64,000 bases of DNA from Arthrobacter sp. NEB 688. Its GTDB lineage: Bacteria; Actinomycetota; Actinomycetes; Actinomycetales; Dermatophilaceae. Below the pieces are notes generated by a model. That model saw only the letters and a program-made list of their open reading frames with translations, searched no databases and was not told the origin of the DNA. Shown piece after piece: positions 33,486 to 40,928 of the stretch. The position numbers were made by a program, and so were the translations under genes. The stretch spans positions 868,001-932,000 of the forward strand of contig NZ_CP053707.1 of assembly GCF_013201035.1 (NCBI RefSeq), read 5' to 3'. How positions within the stretch are numbered: the stretch's first letter is position 1; every line of letters begins with the position of its first letter.

Positions 33486-34442
33486 ATGCGTCCGATGCTC
33501 GCGACCGCCGCGCAGGCCCCGCCGCGCGGCGACGCGTGGGTGCACGAGGTCAAGTGGGACGGGATGCGCGTCCTCGTCGACGTGCGCGGCGGCGCGGTGA
33601 CCGTGACCTCGCGGACCGAGCGCGACGTGACGGCGGCCTTCCCCGAGCTCGACGCGCTCGCCGGCACCTACGACGACCTGCTGCTCGACGGCGAGGTCGT
33701 GGCCCTCGACGAGGGGCTGCCCAGCTTCCACGCCCTGACCGAGCGGATGCACGTGACGAAGCGGGCGCAGGCCGAGCGGCTGGCGCGCACGCGGCCGGTC
33801 ACGCTCATGGTGTTCGACCTGCTGCGCCTCTTCGGGCAGGACCTCACCGGCCAGCCGTGGTCGGCGCGGCGGCGGCTGCTCGAGGAGCTCGAGCTCGACG
33901 GGCGCGCCTGGCGGGTGCCGGAGGTCCATGACGACGGCGCGGTGCTGCTGCGGGTCACCGACGAGCGGGGCCTGGAGGGCGTCGTCAGCAAGCGGCGCGA
34001 CGCCCGCTACCTGCCGGGTCGGCGCTCGCCGGACTGGCGCAAGGTCGCGCACCGGCGCACGTACTCGGTGCTCGTCGGCGGCTGGCGGCCCGAGGTGGGG
34101 TCGGGCGCGTCGTCCGCCGACCGGCTCGGGGCGGTGCTCGTCGGGCTGCCGGACGGCGAGGGCGGCTGGCGGTACGCGGGGCGGGTCGGGTCCGGGCTCG
34201 CGGGGTCGGCCGGCGAGGCGCTGCTGCGTCGGCTGCGCCGGCACGAGGTCGACGCCCCGCCGTTCGTCGACGAGGTGCCGCGCATCGACGCCTCCGGCAC
34301 GACGTGGGTGCATCCGGCCGTCGTCGTCGAGGTGAGGACGCTGATGATCACCGCCGACCACCGGCTGCGGCAGCCGACCTTCCTCGGGGTGCGGCACGAC
34401 CTGACGCCCGAGGAGCTGCAGGAGGTCGAGGAGGGTGGCTGA
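33486..34442 (+). CDS. ligD: ATP-dependent DNA ligase, LigD ligase domain
   Basis: A 318-residue NHEJ ligase. The adenylation motif KWDG places the nucleophile at Lys23 (VHEVKWDGMRVLVDV). Later nucleotidyltransferase motifs include LLLDGEVVALDEG and EGVVSKRRDARYLPG. The C-terminal OB domain runs from about 195 to RQPTFLGVRHDLTPEEL. It corresponds to the ligase module of LigD without nuclease or polymerase, which is encoded by the next gene. The two overlap by 8 bases, so both are made from one message. Start set by the leaderless -10 box. Confidence 0.93.
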   Translation: MRPMLATAAQAPPRGDAWVHEVKWDGMRVLVDVRGGAVTVTSRTERDVTAAFPELDALAGTYDDLLLDGEVVALDEGLPSFHALTERMHVTKRAQAERLARTRPVTLMVFDLLRLFGQDLTGQPWSARRRLLEELELDGRAWRVPEVHDDGAVLLRVTDERGLEGVVSKRRDARYLPGRRSPDWRKVAHRRTYSVLVGGWRPEVGSGASSADRLGAVLVGLPDGEGGWRYAGRVGSGLAGSAGEALLRRLRRHEVDAPPFVDEVPRIDASGTTWVHPAVVVEVRTLMITADHRLRQPTFLGVRHDLTPEELQEVEEGG

Positions 34443-35319
34443 GCGCTACGTCCCGCAGGTGACGCGCGTCGAGGTCGACGGGCGGCGCCTCAAGCTGACC
34501 AGCCTCGACAAGGTGATGTACCCCGCCACCGAGACGACCAAGGGCGAGGTGCTCGACTACTACGCGCGCGTCGCCGGGGTGCTCCTGCCGCACCTCGCGC
34601 GCCGCCCGGTGACCCGCGTGCGCTGGCCGCACGGGGTCGAGGACCAGATGTTCTTCGAGAAGAACATGCCGTCCGGGGCGCCCTCGTGGCTGCCCGGCGT
34701 GCAGGTCGACGACGTCCGCTACCCGCTCGTGCCGGGGATGGCCGAGCTCACCTACCTGGTCAACCTCAACTCCCTCGAGCTGCACGTGCCGCAGTGGACG
34801 GTCGACGACGACGGCGCCCCGGAGCACCCCGACCGGCTCGTCATCGACCTCGACCCCGGCAAGCCCGCCGGCCTGCGCGAGTGCGCCCGGGTCGCGCTGC
34901 TCGTGCGTGAGCGGCTGGAGCGGCTCGGGCTCGAGCTGCACCCGGTGACGTCCGGCAGCAAGGGGATGCAGCTCTACGCGCGGCTCGGCGGGGACCTCTC
35001 GTCGGACCAGGTGCGCGACCTCGCGCAGCAGCTCGCGCAGGAGATGACGAAGAAGCACCCCGAGCTGGTCCTGTGGAAGATGACCAAGTCGCTGCGTCCC
35101 GGCAAGGTGTTCCTCGACTGGAGCCAGAACGTCGCGGCGAAGACGACCATCAGCCCGTACTCGCTGCGCGGTCGCGAGCTGCCGCAGGTCGCGGCCCCGC
35201 GCACGTGGGACGAGGTCGAGGCCGGCGCCGAGGAGGACGGCACGCTGGCCCAGCTGATGTTCGACGAGGTGCTCGAGCGGGTCGAGCGCGAGGGCGACCT
35301 CCTGGCCGACCTCCCCTGA
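34435..35319 (+). CDS. LigD polymerase (primase-like) domain protein
   Basis: A 294-residue stand-alone LigD polymerase that adds nucleotides at broken ends. Family blocks are LTSLDKVMYPATETTKGEVLDYYARV, EKNMPSGAPSWLPG, the catalytic acidic motif VIDLDPG near 140 and TSGSKGMQLYARLGG. The C-terminal block is VFLDWSQNVAAKTTISPYSLR. GTG 34435 is preceded by GGAGG and overlaps the ligase stop by 8 bases. No phosphoesterase (nuclease) module is present in the locus. Confidence 0.94.
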   Translation: MAERYVPQVTRVEVDGRRLKLTSLDKVMYPATETTKGEVLDYYARVAGVLLPHLARRPVTRVRWPHGVEDQMFFEKNMPSGAPSWLPGVQVDDVRYPLVPGMAELTYLVNLNSLELHVPQWTVDDDGAPEHPDRLVIDLDPGKPAGLRECARVALLVRERLERLGLELHPVTSGSKGMQLYARLGGDLSSDQVRDLAQQLAQEMTKKHPELVLWKMTKSLRPGKVFLDWSQNVAAKTTISPYSLRGRELPQVAAPRTWDEVEAGAEEDGTLAQLMFDEVLERVEREGDLLADLP

Positions 35320-35335
35320 CCCCTTCGCCCACTGA

Positions 35336-35394
35336 TTGCTAATCCGCCACCTCGAGGGGCCCGGATCGGTCCTGTCGAGGTGGCGGATGGGCAA
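35336..35394. repeat. Palindrome after the LigD polymerase gene
   Basis: ATCCGCCACCTCGA (35342-35355) pairs perfectly with 35375-35388, flanked by TTGC/GCAA. It begins ACTGATTGC, like the elements at 35733 and 36353, but its stem differs. Located 16 bases after the polymerase stop, probably a 3' end hairpin. Confidence 0.75.
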
Positions 35395-35472
35395 ACGTCG
35401 GGTTCCTGGGGTCAGGGGAGGTCCACAGGAGGCGCACAGCGGGGTCATCCGCGGTGGTCGGAGGCTGGGGTC

Positions 35473-35727
35473 ATGACCTCCTCGACCCGCTCCGCACCGT
35501 CCCGCTCCACCGGCCTGCGCCTCGTCGGCGCCCTGACCTCGGCGACCGCGGTGGCCCTCGTCGGCACGGCCGCCCTTCCCGCGGCCGCCGCCCGGGCGGC
35601 CGGCGTCCACGACGACCGGCCGGTGGTGCTGGCCCGCGCTGCCGACCCGGCCGCGCTGCCGACCGGGACCAGCTCCCCGGCCGCCACGTGGCGCTGGGAC
35701 GGCACCCGCTGGGTCCGCCTGCCCTGA
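35473..35727 (+). CDS. Small secreted protein
   Basis: An 84-residue open frame I do not recognise. The first 42 residues look like a signal peptide (polar Ser/Arg start, hydrophobic VGALTSATAVALVGTAALP, then AAARAAG). The mature part would be about 40 residues ending WRWDGTRWVRLP, a Trp/Arg-rich tail. GGAGG lies about eight bases before ATG 35473. It sits between two palindromic repeats. Size and composition are consistent with coding, but no homologue is known to me. Confidence 0.5.
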   Translation: MTSSTRSAPSRSTGLRLVGALTSATAVALVGTAALPAAAARAAGVHDDRPVVLARAADPAALPTGTSSPAATWRWDGTRWVRLP

Positions 35728-35732
35728 GTTCT

Positions 35733-35805
35733 CGACTGATTGCGAGTTCTGCCGCTCGACACCCCGTGGGAGGGCGCGTCGAGCCGCCGAACTCGCAACC
35801 AGTCG
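35733..35805. repeat. Palindrome family TTGCGAGTT, copy 1
   Basis: A 28-bp stem with three mismatches (35733-35760 against 35778-35805) and a 17-base loop. Arms contain TTGCGAGTTC and GCTCGAC. It lies between the convergent ends of the small secreted gene and the membrane-protein gene. Confidence 0.8.
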
Positions 35806-35815
35806 GGGAGTCGGG

Positions 35816-36256
35816 TCAGGCGGGGCGGTGGCGCGGGGTCGTGGTCGTGGTCGGTGTGCGGCGGCCGGAGAGGGCTGCGCCGACCGCAGCGCCGGTCAGG
35901 GCCGGCGCGGCGACGAGGACGCCCCAGAACCACCCGCCGAACACGGTCTCGGTGGCCCACAGGCCCCAGTCGAACGCGGTCGGCGCCCCGAGCTGGCTCG
36001 CGGCCGTGAAGACCGGCACGGCGAGGACGGCGACCACGCCCCAGCGCAGGAGGACCGGGCCGGCGGCGCCGGAGCGCAGGCCGTCGACGGCTCCCCAGAG
36101 CAGCGACGCGAGGGCGACGGCGAGCATCGCGGCGAGGCCCGCCCCGATGTTCGCCCCGACCGTGGGGCCGGAGACCCGCTCGACGAGGGTGAGGGCCGCC
36201 CAGGCGATGACGGCGAGGGCTGCGGTGCGCGGCAGGGCGGCGAGAGCGCTGGTCAT
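35816..36256 (-). CDS. Four-helix membrane protein of unknown function
   Basis: A 146-residue protein with about four hydrophobic segments (AALAVIAWAALTLV, IGAGLAAMLAVALASLL, LRWGVVAVLAVPVFTAA, WFWGVLVAAPALTGAAVGAAL) and a Thr/Arg-rich tail. Not recognised. ATG 36256 is preferred to the upstream GTG 36298 because CATGCT lies six bases before it, the geometry seen at other leaderless genes here. An 18-bp palindrome lies at the expected -35. The gene is bracketed by two copies of the TTGCGAGTT palindrome. Confidence 0.65.
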   Translation of the reverse strand: MTSALAALPRTAALAVIAWAALTLVERVSGPTVGANIGAGLAAMLAVALASLLWGAVDGLRSGAAGPVLLRWGVVAVLAVPVFTAASQLGAPTAFDWGLWATETVFGGWFWGVLVAAPALTGAAVGAALSGRRTPTTTTTPRHRPA

Positions 36257-36262
36257 GGCGCG

Positions 36263-36268
36263 AGCATG
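36263..36268 (-). promoter_or_regulatory. -10 box of membrane-protein gene (leaderless)
   Basis: CATGCT on the minus strand, six bases, ATG 36256. Weaker than the TANNNT boxes elsewhere. Confidence 0.35.
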
Positions 36269-36290
36269 GCGGCGGCCGCCCCCGGCCGGC

Positions 36291-36308
36291 GTGAGCACCG
36301 GTACTCAC
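36291..36308. promoter_or_regulatory. 18-bp operator-like palindrome
   Basis: GTGAGCACCGGTACTCAC is a palindrome with one mismatched pair of positions. It lies about where the -35 of the membrane-protein gene should be, so a repressor site is likely. Confidence 0.45.
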
Positions 36309-36352
36309 CCGCGCGAGAAGGGTTCGTCCGGCCGACCGGGGGAGGGACACAC

Positions 36353-36428
36353 CCCACTGATTGCGAGTTGAGCCGCTCGACGGGCGTCCCGACGGCGTGT
36401 CCGGCGGCGGAACTCGCAATCAGTCGGG
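36353..36428. repeat. Palindrome family TTGCGAGTT, copy 2
   Basis: ACTGATTGCGAGTT at 36356-36369 pairs with AACTCGCAATCAGT near the right end. The loop differs from copy 1. It lies 11 bases after the stop of the FhuF-like gene and upstream of the membrane-protein gene. Confidence 0.78.
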
Positions 36429-36438
36429 ACAGTCCGGG

Positions 36439-37020
36439 TCAGGGGGTGCGGCGCAGGCGGGGGCAGCCGGCGCACTCGACGCATCCGGGCAGGGCGTAGA
36501 TGAGGCAGCACGAGGCGCGGGGCACGCCGCCCGGTCGGAGCATCCCGGCCGCGGACTCCGCCTCACGTCGCGCCGCCGCCCACATGTCGTCGACGAGGGC
36601 GGCGCGCACGTGCGGGCCCAGGCGCACCGGGCTGCGGTACCCCTCGGCGACCGGGGCCACGACCGCGCGGTAGTCGGCCTCGGCGGCGTCCAGCCGGGCG
36701 GGGAGGTCGCGTGCGTCCGGGACGAGGCCGGTCATCCGCACGACGTCGGGGACGAGGGCCGGCCCGAGCGAGAAGGTCAGCCCCGGGAGCACGGCCCGGG
36801 CGGGGACGGCCGCCGCGGCGTGGGCGGCCGTGTGCGCCGGCACCTGGAGCAGCCACTGGAGGACGAACACCGCCGCGACCGAGGGCGGCGCGACCCCGTC
36901 GTACCAGCGCGCGTGCATCCGGCGCACGCCCTCGCGCCACGGGTCGACGTCGGTGCCGACGTCGTGGGGCAGCGCTGGCCCGCCGTCGGTGAAGCGCAGC
37001 CAGGCGTGGCGGGCGGACAT
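36439..37020 (-). CDS. FhuF-like (2Fe-2S) protein
   Basis: A 193-residue protein whose C terminus has the FhuF-type cluster motif, CC-X8-C-X2-C-X2-C (CCLIYALPGCVECAGC), following a body without other cysteines. FhuF proteins reduce ferric siderophore iron in the cytoplasm. The N-terminal part is shorter than E. coli FhuF and no siderophore genes are adjacent. ATG 37020 has no clear ribosome binding site, so the start is uncertain; the frame is open to 37164, overlapping lsr2. Confidence 0.7.
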   Translation of the reverse strand: MSARHAWLRFTDGGPALPHDVGTDVDPWREGVRRMHARWYDGVAPPSVAAVFVLQWLLQVPAHTAAHAAAAVPARAVLPGLTFSLGPALVPDVVRMTGLVPDARDLPARLDAAEADYRAVVAPVAEGYRSPVRLGPHVRAALVDDMWAAARREAESAAGMLRPGGVPRASCCLIYALPGCVECAGCPRLRRTP

Positions 37021-37076
37021 GCGCGCAGCGGCGGCACCCGGGTCGGGTGCCGCCGCTGCGACGGGCGAGCCGTGGC

Positions 37077-37415
37077 TCAGGAGTTCGCCTTGTCGTAGGC
37101 CTCCTGGACCTCGCTCGAGATGCGGCCGCGCTCGCTGACGTCGTAGCCGTTGCTGCGGGCCCACTCGCGGATCGCGGAGACGTCGCGCTTGGCGCCGCCG
37201 CTGCTCTTCGCGGCGCCGCGGGAGGCGCTGCGGCGCCCGCCGGTGCGCTCGGCGTGACCGATCCAGACGGCCAGCGCGTCGCGCAGCTTGCTCGCGTTCT
37301 CGCTGGTCAGGTCGATCTCGTAGCTGACGCCGTCGAGGGCGAAGGTGACCGTCTCGTCGGCAGGGGACTCCTTGTCGACGTCGTCGACGAGGAGGACCTG
37401 GACCTTTTTGGCCAT
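37077..37415 (-). CDS. lsr2: Lsr2 nucleoid-associated protein
   Basis: A 112-residue H-NS-like xenogeneic silencer of actinobacteria. The N-terminal dimerisation domain (MAKKVQVLLVDDVDKESPADETVTFALDG) spans about 1-60. A flexible basic Ser/Gly linker precedes the DNA-binding domain with the AT-hook-like RGR (DVSERGRISSEVQEAY). It binds the minor groove of AT-rich DNA, which here would mainly be promoters. ATG 37415 follows GAAAGG. It is downstream of lysS on the same strand with a 123-base gap that may hold its promoter. Confidence 0.96.
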   Translation of the reverse strand: MAKKVQVLLVDDVDKESPADETVTFALDGVSYEIDLTSENASKLRDALAVWIGHAERTGGRRSASRGAAKSSGGAKRDVSAIREWARSNGYDVSERGRISSEVQEAYDKANS

Positions 37416-37538
37416 GGTGTGGAGCCTTTCAAGAAGACGTGAATTGCAGGGGTGGTCCGAGCATGCCGCACAAAGGGGTGCGACGTCTCACCCACAGGGT
37501 AAAGCGCAGGTAAAGGAAAAGAAAGTCCGGGGAATTCC

Positions 37539-37748
37539 TCAGACGGCCTTTTCGTCGTTTCCCGGCGCCTTCTCGTGCCCAGCGGCCGCCTCGCGGGCGT
37601 GCTCGCGGTCCTGCTCCGCCTCGAACTTGCTCTGGGCGAGCCGCTCGTTGCGGTCGGCTTCCATGATGCGCTTGACGATGACGTAGAAAAAGGCCGCCGC
37701 GACGATCGTGGGGATGATCGCGACGAGATAGGGGACGATCGAACCCAT
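37539..37748 (-). CDS. Small single-helix membrane protein
   Basis: A 69-residue protein with one N-terminal transmembrane helix (IVPYLVAIIPTIVAAAFFYVIV) and a charged, probably cytoplasmic helix. Not recognised by function. ATG 37748 lies 5 bases after the lysS stop, with GGAGG overlapping the end of lysS, so it is translationally coupled to lysS. Confidence 0.75.
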   Translation of the reverse strand: MGSIVPYLVAIIPTIVAAAFFYVIVKRIMEADRNERLAQSKFEAEQDREHAREAAAGHEKAPGNDEKAV

Positions 37749-37753
37749 CGGAA

Positions 37754-39256
37754 TCAGGCCTCCGGCTTCAGGTGCGGAAAGAGGATGGTCTCGCGGATGT
37801 TCGCGCCGGTGAACAGCATGATGAGCCGGTCGACTCCAAGGCCCAGGCCGCCCATCGGCGGGGCGCCGTACTCGAGCGCGCGCAGGAAGTCCTCGTCGAG
37901 CTGCATCGCCTCGGGGTCGCCGCCGGCGGCGCGCAGCGACTGCGCCGTGAGGACGTCGCGCTGGACGACGGGGTCGACGAGCTCGGAGAACCCGGTGCCG
38001 CGCTCGACGCCGCCGATGATGAGGTCCCAGGCCTCGATGAGCCCGGGGGTGTCGCGGTGCGGCCGGGCCAGGGGCTGCGCGATGGCGGGGTAGTCGCACA
38101 GGAAGGTCGGCTGCAGCAGGCCGGGCTCGACGAGCTCGCCGAGCAGCTCGAGGAAGACCTTGTCCTTCTCGAGCGACGGGTCGACCTCGACGCCGTGGCG
38201 CTCGGCGTGCGCGAGCAGCGTCTCCTTGGACGTCTCCTGCGTGACCTCCTCGCCGACGGCCTCGCTCACGCCCTCGTAGACGGGCAGCCAACGCCACTCG
38301 CCGTCGAGGTCGACCGTACCGGCGGGGGTCTGCACCTGCCGCGAGCCGAGGGCGTCGGCGACGCCGAGGTACAGGTCGCGCATGAGGGCGGCGATGGAGC
38401 GCTGGTCGCCCCACGCCTGGTAGGCCTCGAGCATCGTGAACTCGGGGGAGTGCGTCGCGTCGACACCCTCGTTGCGGAAGATCCGGCCCATCTCGTAGAC
38501 CCGGTCGACGCCGCCGACGACGGCCTTCTTGAGGTTCAGCTCGAGCGCGATGCGCAGGACCATCTCCTGGTCGAACGCGTTGAGGTGCGTGCGGAAGGGC
38601 CGCGCGGCCGCCCCGCCGTGGATGAGCTGGAGCACCGGCGTCTCGACCTCGAGGTAGCCCTGGCCGTCGAGCACCGAGCGGATGGCGCGCAGCGCGGCGG
38701 CCTTGGTGCGCACCATGTCGCGGGCCTCCTGGCGCACGACGAGGTCGGCGTAGCGCTGGCGGACGCGCGACTCCTCGGAGAGCTCCTTGTGCAGGGTCGG
38801 CAGGGGGCGCAGCGCCTTGCTCGCGACGCCCCAGCGGGTGGCCATCACCGACAGCTCGCCGCGCCGGCTGGAGATGACGCGCCCCTCGACCCACACGTGG
38901 TCGCCGAGGTCGGCGTCGCGCTTGAAGGCGTCGAGCGCGTCCTGCCCCACCTCGGCGAGGCTGAGCATCACCTGGAGGCGGGTGCCGACGCCCTCCTGGA
39001 GCGTCGCGAAGGCGAGCTTGCCGGTCGTGCGGACGAAGACGACGCGGCCGGCGACGGCGACGACGTCCTGGGTCTCCTCGCCGGTCCCGAGGTGGGCCCA
39101 CTGCTCGCGGACCTCGGCGAGCGAGTGCGTGCGCGGGACGGCGACGGGGTAGGCCTGGCCGCCCTCGGCGAGCAGCCGGTCGCGCTTCTCGCGCCGGACC
39201 CGCATCTGCTCGGGCAGCTCGGCCTCGGGAAGGGCGGGGGTCGGGTTCTCGGTCAC
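37754..39256 (-). CDS. lysS: Lysyl-tRNA synthetase, class II
   Basis: A 500-residue class II synthetase. An OB-fold anticodon-binding domain (VVAVAGRVVFVRTTGKLAFATLQ) precedes the catalytic domain with motif 2 (YEMGRIFRNEGVDATHSPEFTMLE) and motif 3 (GGLGLGVDRLIML). It charges tRNA-Lys; some blocks differ from canonical LysS (for example HGGAAARPF where HGGANARPF-like residues are common), but length and order fit. GTG 39256 is preferred over TTG 39265 because TAGGCT, a likely -10, covers 39265-39270. A small membrane-protein gene is coupled downstream. Confidence 0.92.
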   Translation of the reverse strand: MTENPTPALPEAELPEQMRVRREKRDRLLAEGGQAYPVAVPRTHSLAEVREQWAHLGTGEETQDVVAVAGRVVFVRTTGKLAFATLQEGVGTRLQVMLSLAEVGQDALDAFKRDADLGDHVWVEGRVISSRRGELSVMATRWGVASKALRPLPTLHKELSEESRVRQRYADLVVRQEARDMVRTKAAALRAIRSVLDGQGYLEVETPVLQLIHGGAAARPFRTHLNAFDQEMVLRIALELNLKKAVVGGVDRVYEMGRIFRNEGVDATHSPEFTMLEAYQAWGDQRSIAALMRDLYLGVADALGSRQVQTPAGTVDLDGEWRWLPVYEGVSEAVGEEVTQETSKETLLAHAERHGVEVDPSLEKDKVFLELLGELVEPGLLQPTFLCDYPAIAQPLARPHRDTPGLIEAWDLIIGGVERGTGFSELVDPVVQRDVLTAQSLRAAGGDPEAMQLDEDFLRALEYGAPPMGGLGLGVDRLIMLFTGANIRETILFPHLKPEA

Positions 39257-39264
39257 GGAGGACA

Positions 39265-39270
39265 AGCCTA
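39265..39270 (-). promoter_or_regulatory. -10 box of lysS (leaderless)
   Basis: TAGGCT on the minus strand, eight bases before GTG 39256. Confidence 0.45.
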
Positions 39271-39350
39271 CGGACCCGTCGGTTCGCGCTCGCCCCCTGC
39301 CCGCCCAGCGACCGTGCCGGTGACCCGGGTCGGATGTCGGCGCGCGTCGG

Positions 39351-39356
39351 TAGCGT
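39351..39356 (+). promoter_or_regulatory. -10 box of AAA ATPase gene (leaderless)
   Basis: TAGCGT, seven bases, GTG 39364. Confidence 0.45.
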
Positions 39357-39363
39357 CGGCCGC

Positions 39364-40119
39364 GTGACGCCGCACGGGAGCTGGAAGGAGGGGCTGCCCG
39401 CGCGCCGGCTCGAGCACGCCGACCCGGTCGAGCTGCCGCCCGCGGACGTCTGGCCGCGCACCGTGCCGGCGGTCGAGCACGTCCTCGCGCACGGTCTCGA
39501 CCTCGCGCGCTGCACGGTACTCGTCGGCGAGAACGGCTCCGGCAAGTCGACGCTCGTCGAGGGTCTCGCGATGGCGGCCGGGATGAACGCCGAGGGCGGC
39601 TCGACCGGCGCGACCCACCGCACCCACGCGAGCGAGTCGCCGCTGCACGAGTGGCTGCGCGTCGTCCGCGACCCCGGGGCGCCGCGCTGGGGCTACTTCG
39701 TGCGGGCCGAGACGATGCACGGGCTGTTCACCTGGCTCGACACCAACCCCGGCCCGACCGACCCCGCCTTCCACGCGATGTCGCACGGCGAGTCCTTCGT
39801 CGCGCTGCTCGGCACGCGGCGCTTCCGCGGCGAGGGGCTCTTCGTGCTCGACGAGCCGGAGGCCGGGCTGTCGTTCTCGGCGCAGCTGCACCTCGTCGCC
39901 GAGCTGACCGAGATGGCTCGGCGGCCGCGCACGCAGGTCGTCGTCGCGACGCACTCGCCGGTGCTCGCGGCCATCCCCGGCGCGCTCCTGCTCGAGCTCG
40001 GCGAGCACGGCGTGCGCGAGAGCACCTGGGACGAGCTCGACGTCGTCGCCCACCACCGCGGCTTCCTCGACGCCCCGCGCCGCTACCTGCGGCACGTCGT
40101 CGACGACCTCGACGACTGA
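39364..40119 (+). CDS. AAA-family ATP-binding protein (ABC-ATPase-like)
   Basis: A 251-residue soluble ATPase with Walker A GENGSGKST (about residues 55-63), a signature-like SHGES motif, Walker B GLFVLDEPEAGLS and a switch His in VVVATHSPVL. There is no transmembrane partner, so it belongs to the Rad50/RecF-like group, not transport. Substrate unknown. GTG 39364 is set by TAGCGT upstream. It diverges from lysS and ends 9 bases from the convergent gntR stop. Confidence 0.85.
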   Translation: MTPHGSWKEGLPARRLEHADPVELPPADVWPRTVPAVEHVLAHGLDLARCTVLVGENGSGKSTLVEGLAMAAGMNAEGGSTGATHRTHASESPLHEWLRVVRDPGAPRWGYFVRAETMHGLFTWLDTNPGPTDPAFHAMSHGESFVALLGTRRFRGEGLFVLDEPEAGLSFSAQLHLVAELTEMARRPRTQVVVATHSPVLAAIPGALLLELGEHGVRESTWDELDVVAHHRGFLDAPRRYLRHVVDDLDD

Positions 40120-40128
40120 CCCGGGGGG

Positions 40129-40869
40129 TCAGCGCTCGTCGAGCGTCATCTCGAGCGTGTAGCCGTCGGCGTCGTAGCAGTGGTTGGCGTGCTCGACCGG
40201 CTCTCCGTGGGACCCGAAGGCCGTGCGGGCCATCGTCAGGACGGGCTTGGTGCCCTTGAGGGCCAGGCGCCGGCGCTCCTCGGGGGTGGGCATCCGGGCG
40301 CCGACCGACTGCCGTGCGACGACCGGCACGGCGCCGCGGGTGCGCAGCGCCGCGTAGAGGCCGGTGGCCTCGAGCTCCTCGGCCGTGAGGTCGGACAGCC
40401 CCGGCGGCAGCCAGTTGTGGAGCACGGCGAGCGGCCGGCCGTCGACGGTGCGCAGCCGGACGATGCCGAGCAGCGGGGTGTCGGGGGGCAGCTCGAAGGC
40501 GGTGGCGGCGGCCTCGTCCCGCGTCATCGCGAGCGAGAGGACGGTCGTGCCGGGCGTGCGGCCGGTGCGCAGGAGGTCGTCGTGGAGGCTCGACAGCTCG
40601 GCGCGGCGGTGCACGCGGGTCGGGGCGACGGTGGTGCCGATGCCGCGACGGCGCACGAGCAGACCGCGGTCGACGAGGTCCTGCATCGCCCGGCGGACGG
40701 TGGGGCGCGAGAGGCCGAGGCGGCTCGCGAGGTCGAGCTCGTTCTCGACGGCGTCGCCGGGGGCGAGGACCCCCTCGCGCACCGCCCCGCCGAGCTGCTC
40801 GGCCAGCTGGTGCCACAGGGGCACGGGGGAGGTGCGGTCGATCCGCACCGTCACCTGTCGCGCCGCCAT
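40129..40869 (-). CDS. GntR/HutC-family regulator of the inositol operon
   Basis: A 246-residue regulator. The N-terminal GntR winged helix covers about 10-78 (VPLWHQLAEQLGGAVREGVLAPGDAVENELDLASRLGLSRPTVRRAMQDLV, split across helix and wing). The C-terminal UTRA ligand domain includes LHNWLPPGLSDL and the end EHANHCYDADGYTLEM. It diverges from the first iol gene, with an inverted repeat TGTCAG-N6-CTGACA in the shared promoter, so it probably represses the operon until an inositol-derived ligand binds. A HutC-type rather than a DeoR-type IolR controls this cluster. Confidence 0.9.
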   Translation of the reverse strand: MAARQVTVRIDRTSPVPLWHQLAEQLGGAVREGVLAPGDAVENELDLASRLGLSRPTVRRAMQDLVDRGLLVRRRGIGTTVAPTRVHRRAELSSLHDDLLRTGRTPGTTVLSLAMTRDEAAATAFELPPDTPLLGIVRLRTVDGRPLAVLHNWLPPGLSDLTAEELEATGLYAALRTRGAVPVVARQSVGARMPTPEERRRLALKGTKPVLTMARTAFGSHGEPVEHANHCYDADGYTLEMTLDER

Positions 40870-40899
40870 GGGAGGGACTGTACAGGCGGCGCCCGTCCG

Positions 40900-40917
40900 T
40901 GTCAGTATGTCCTGACA
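40900..40917. promoter_or_regulatory. Candidate GntR operator of the iol operon
   Basis: TGTCAG-TATGTC-CTGACA, a perfect 6-bp inverted repeat 12 bases before the iolG-like start. The short palindrome CTGTACAG at 40879-40886, nearer gntR, may be a second site or part of its promoter. Confidence 0.6.
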
Positions 40918-40928
40918 AAGGAGGTCGG

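Noticed and set aside
39257-39265. TTG start for lysS at 39265
   Set aside because: The TTG overlaps TAGGCT, the probable -10 box; GTG 39256 fits a leaderless message.
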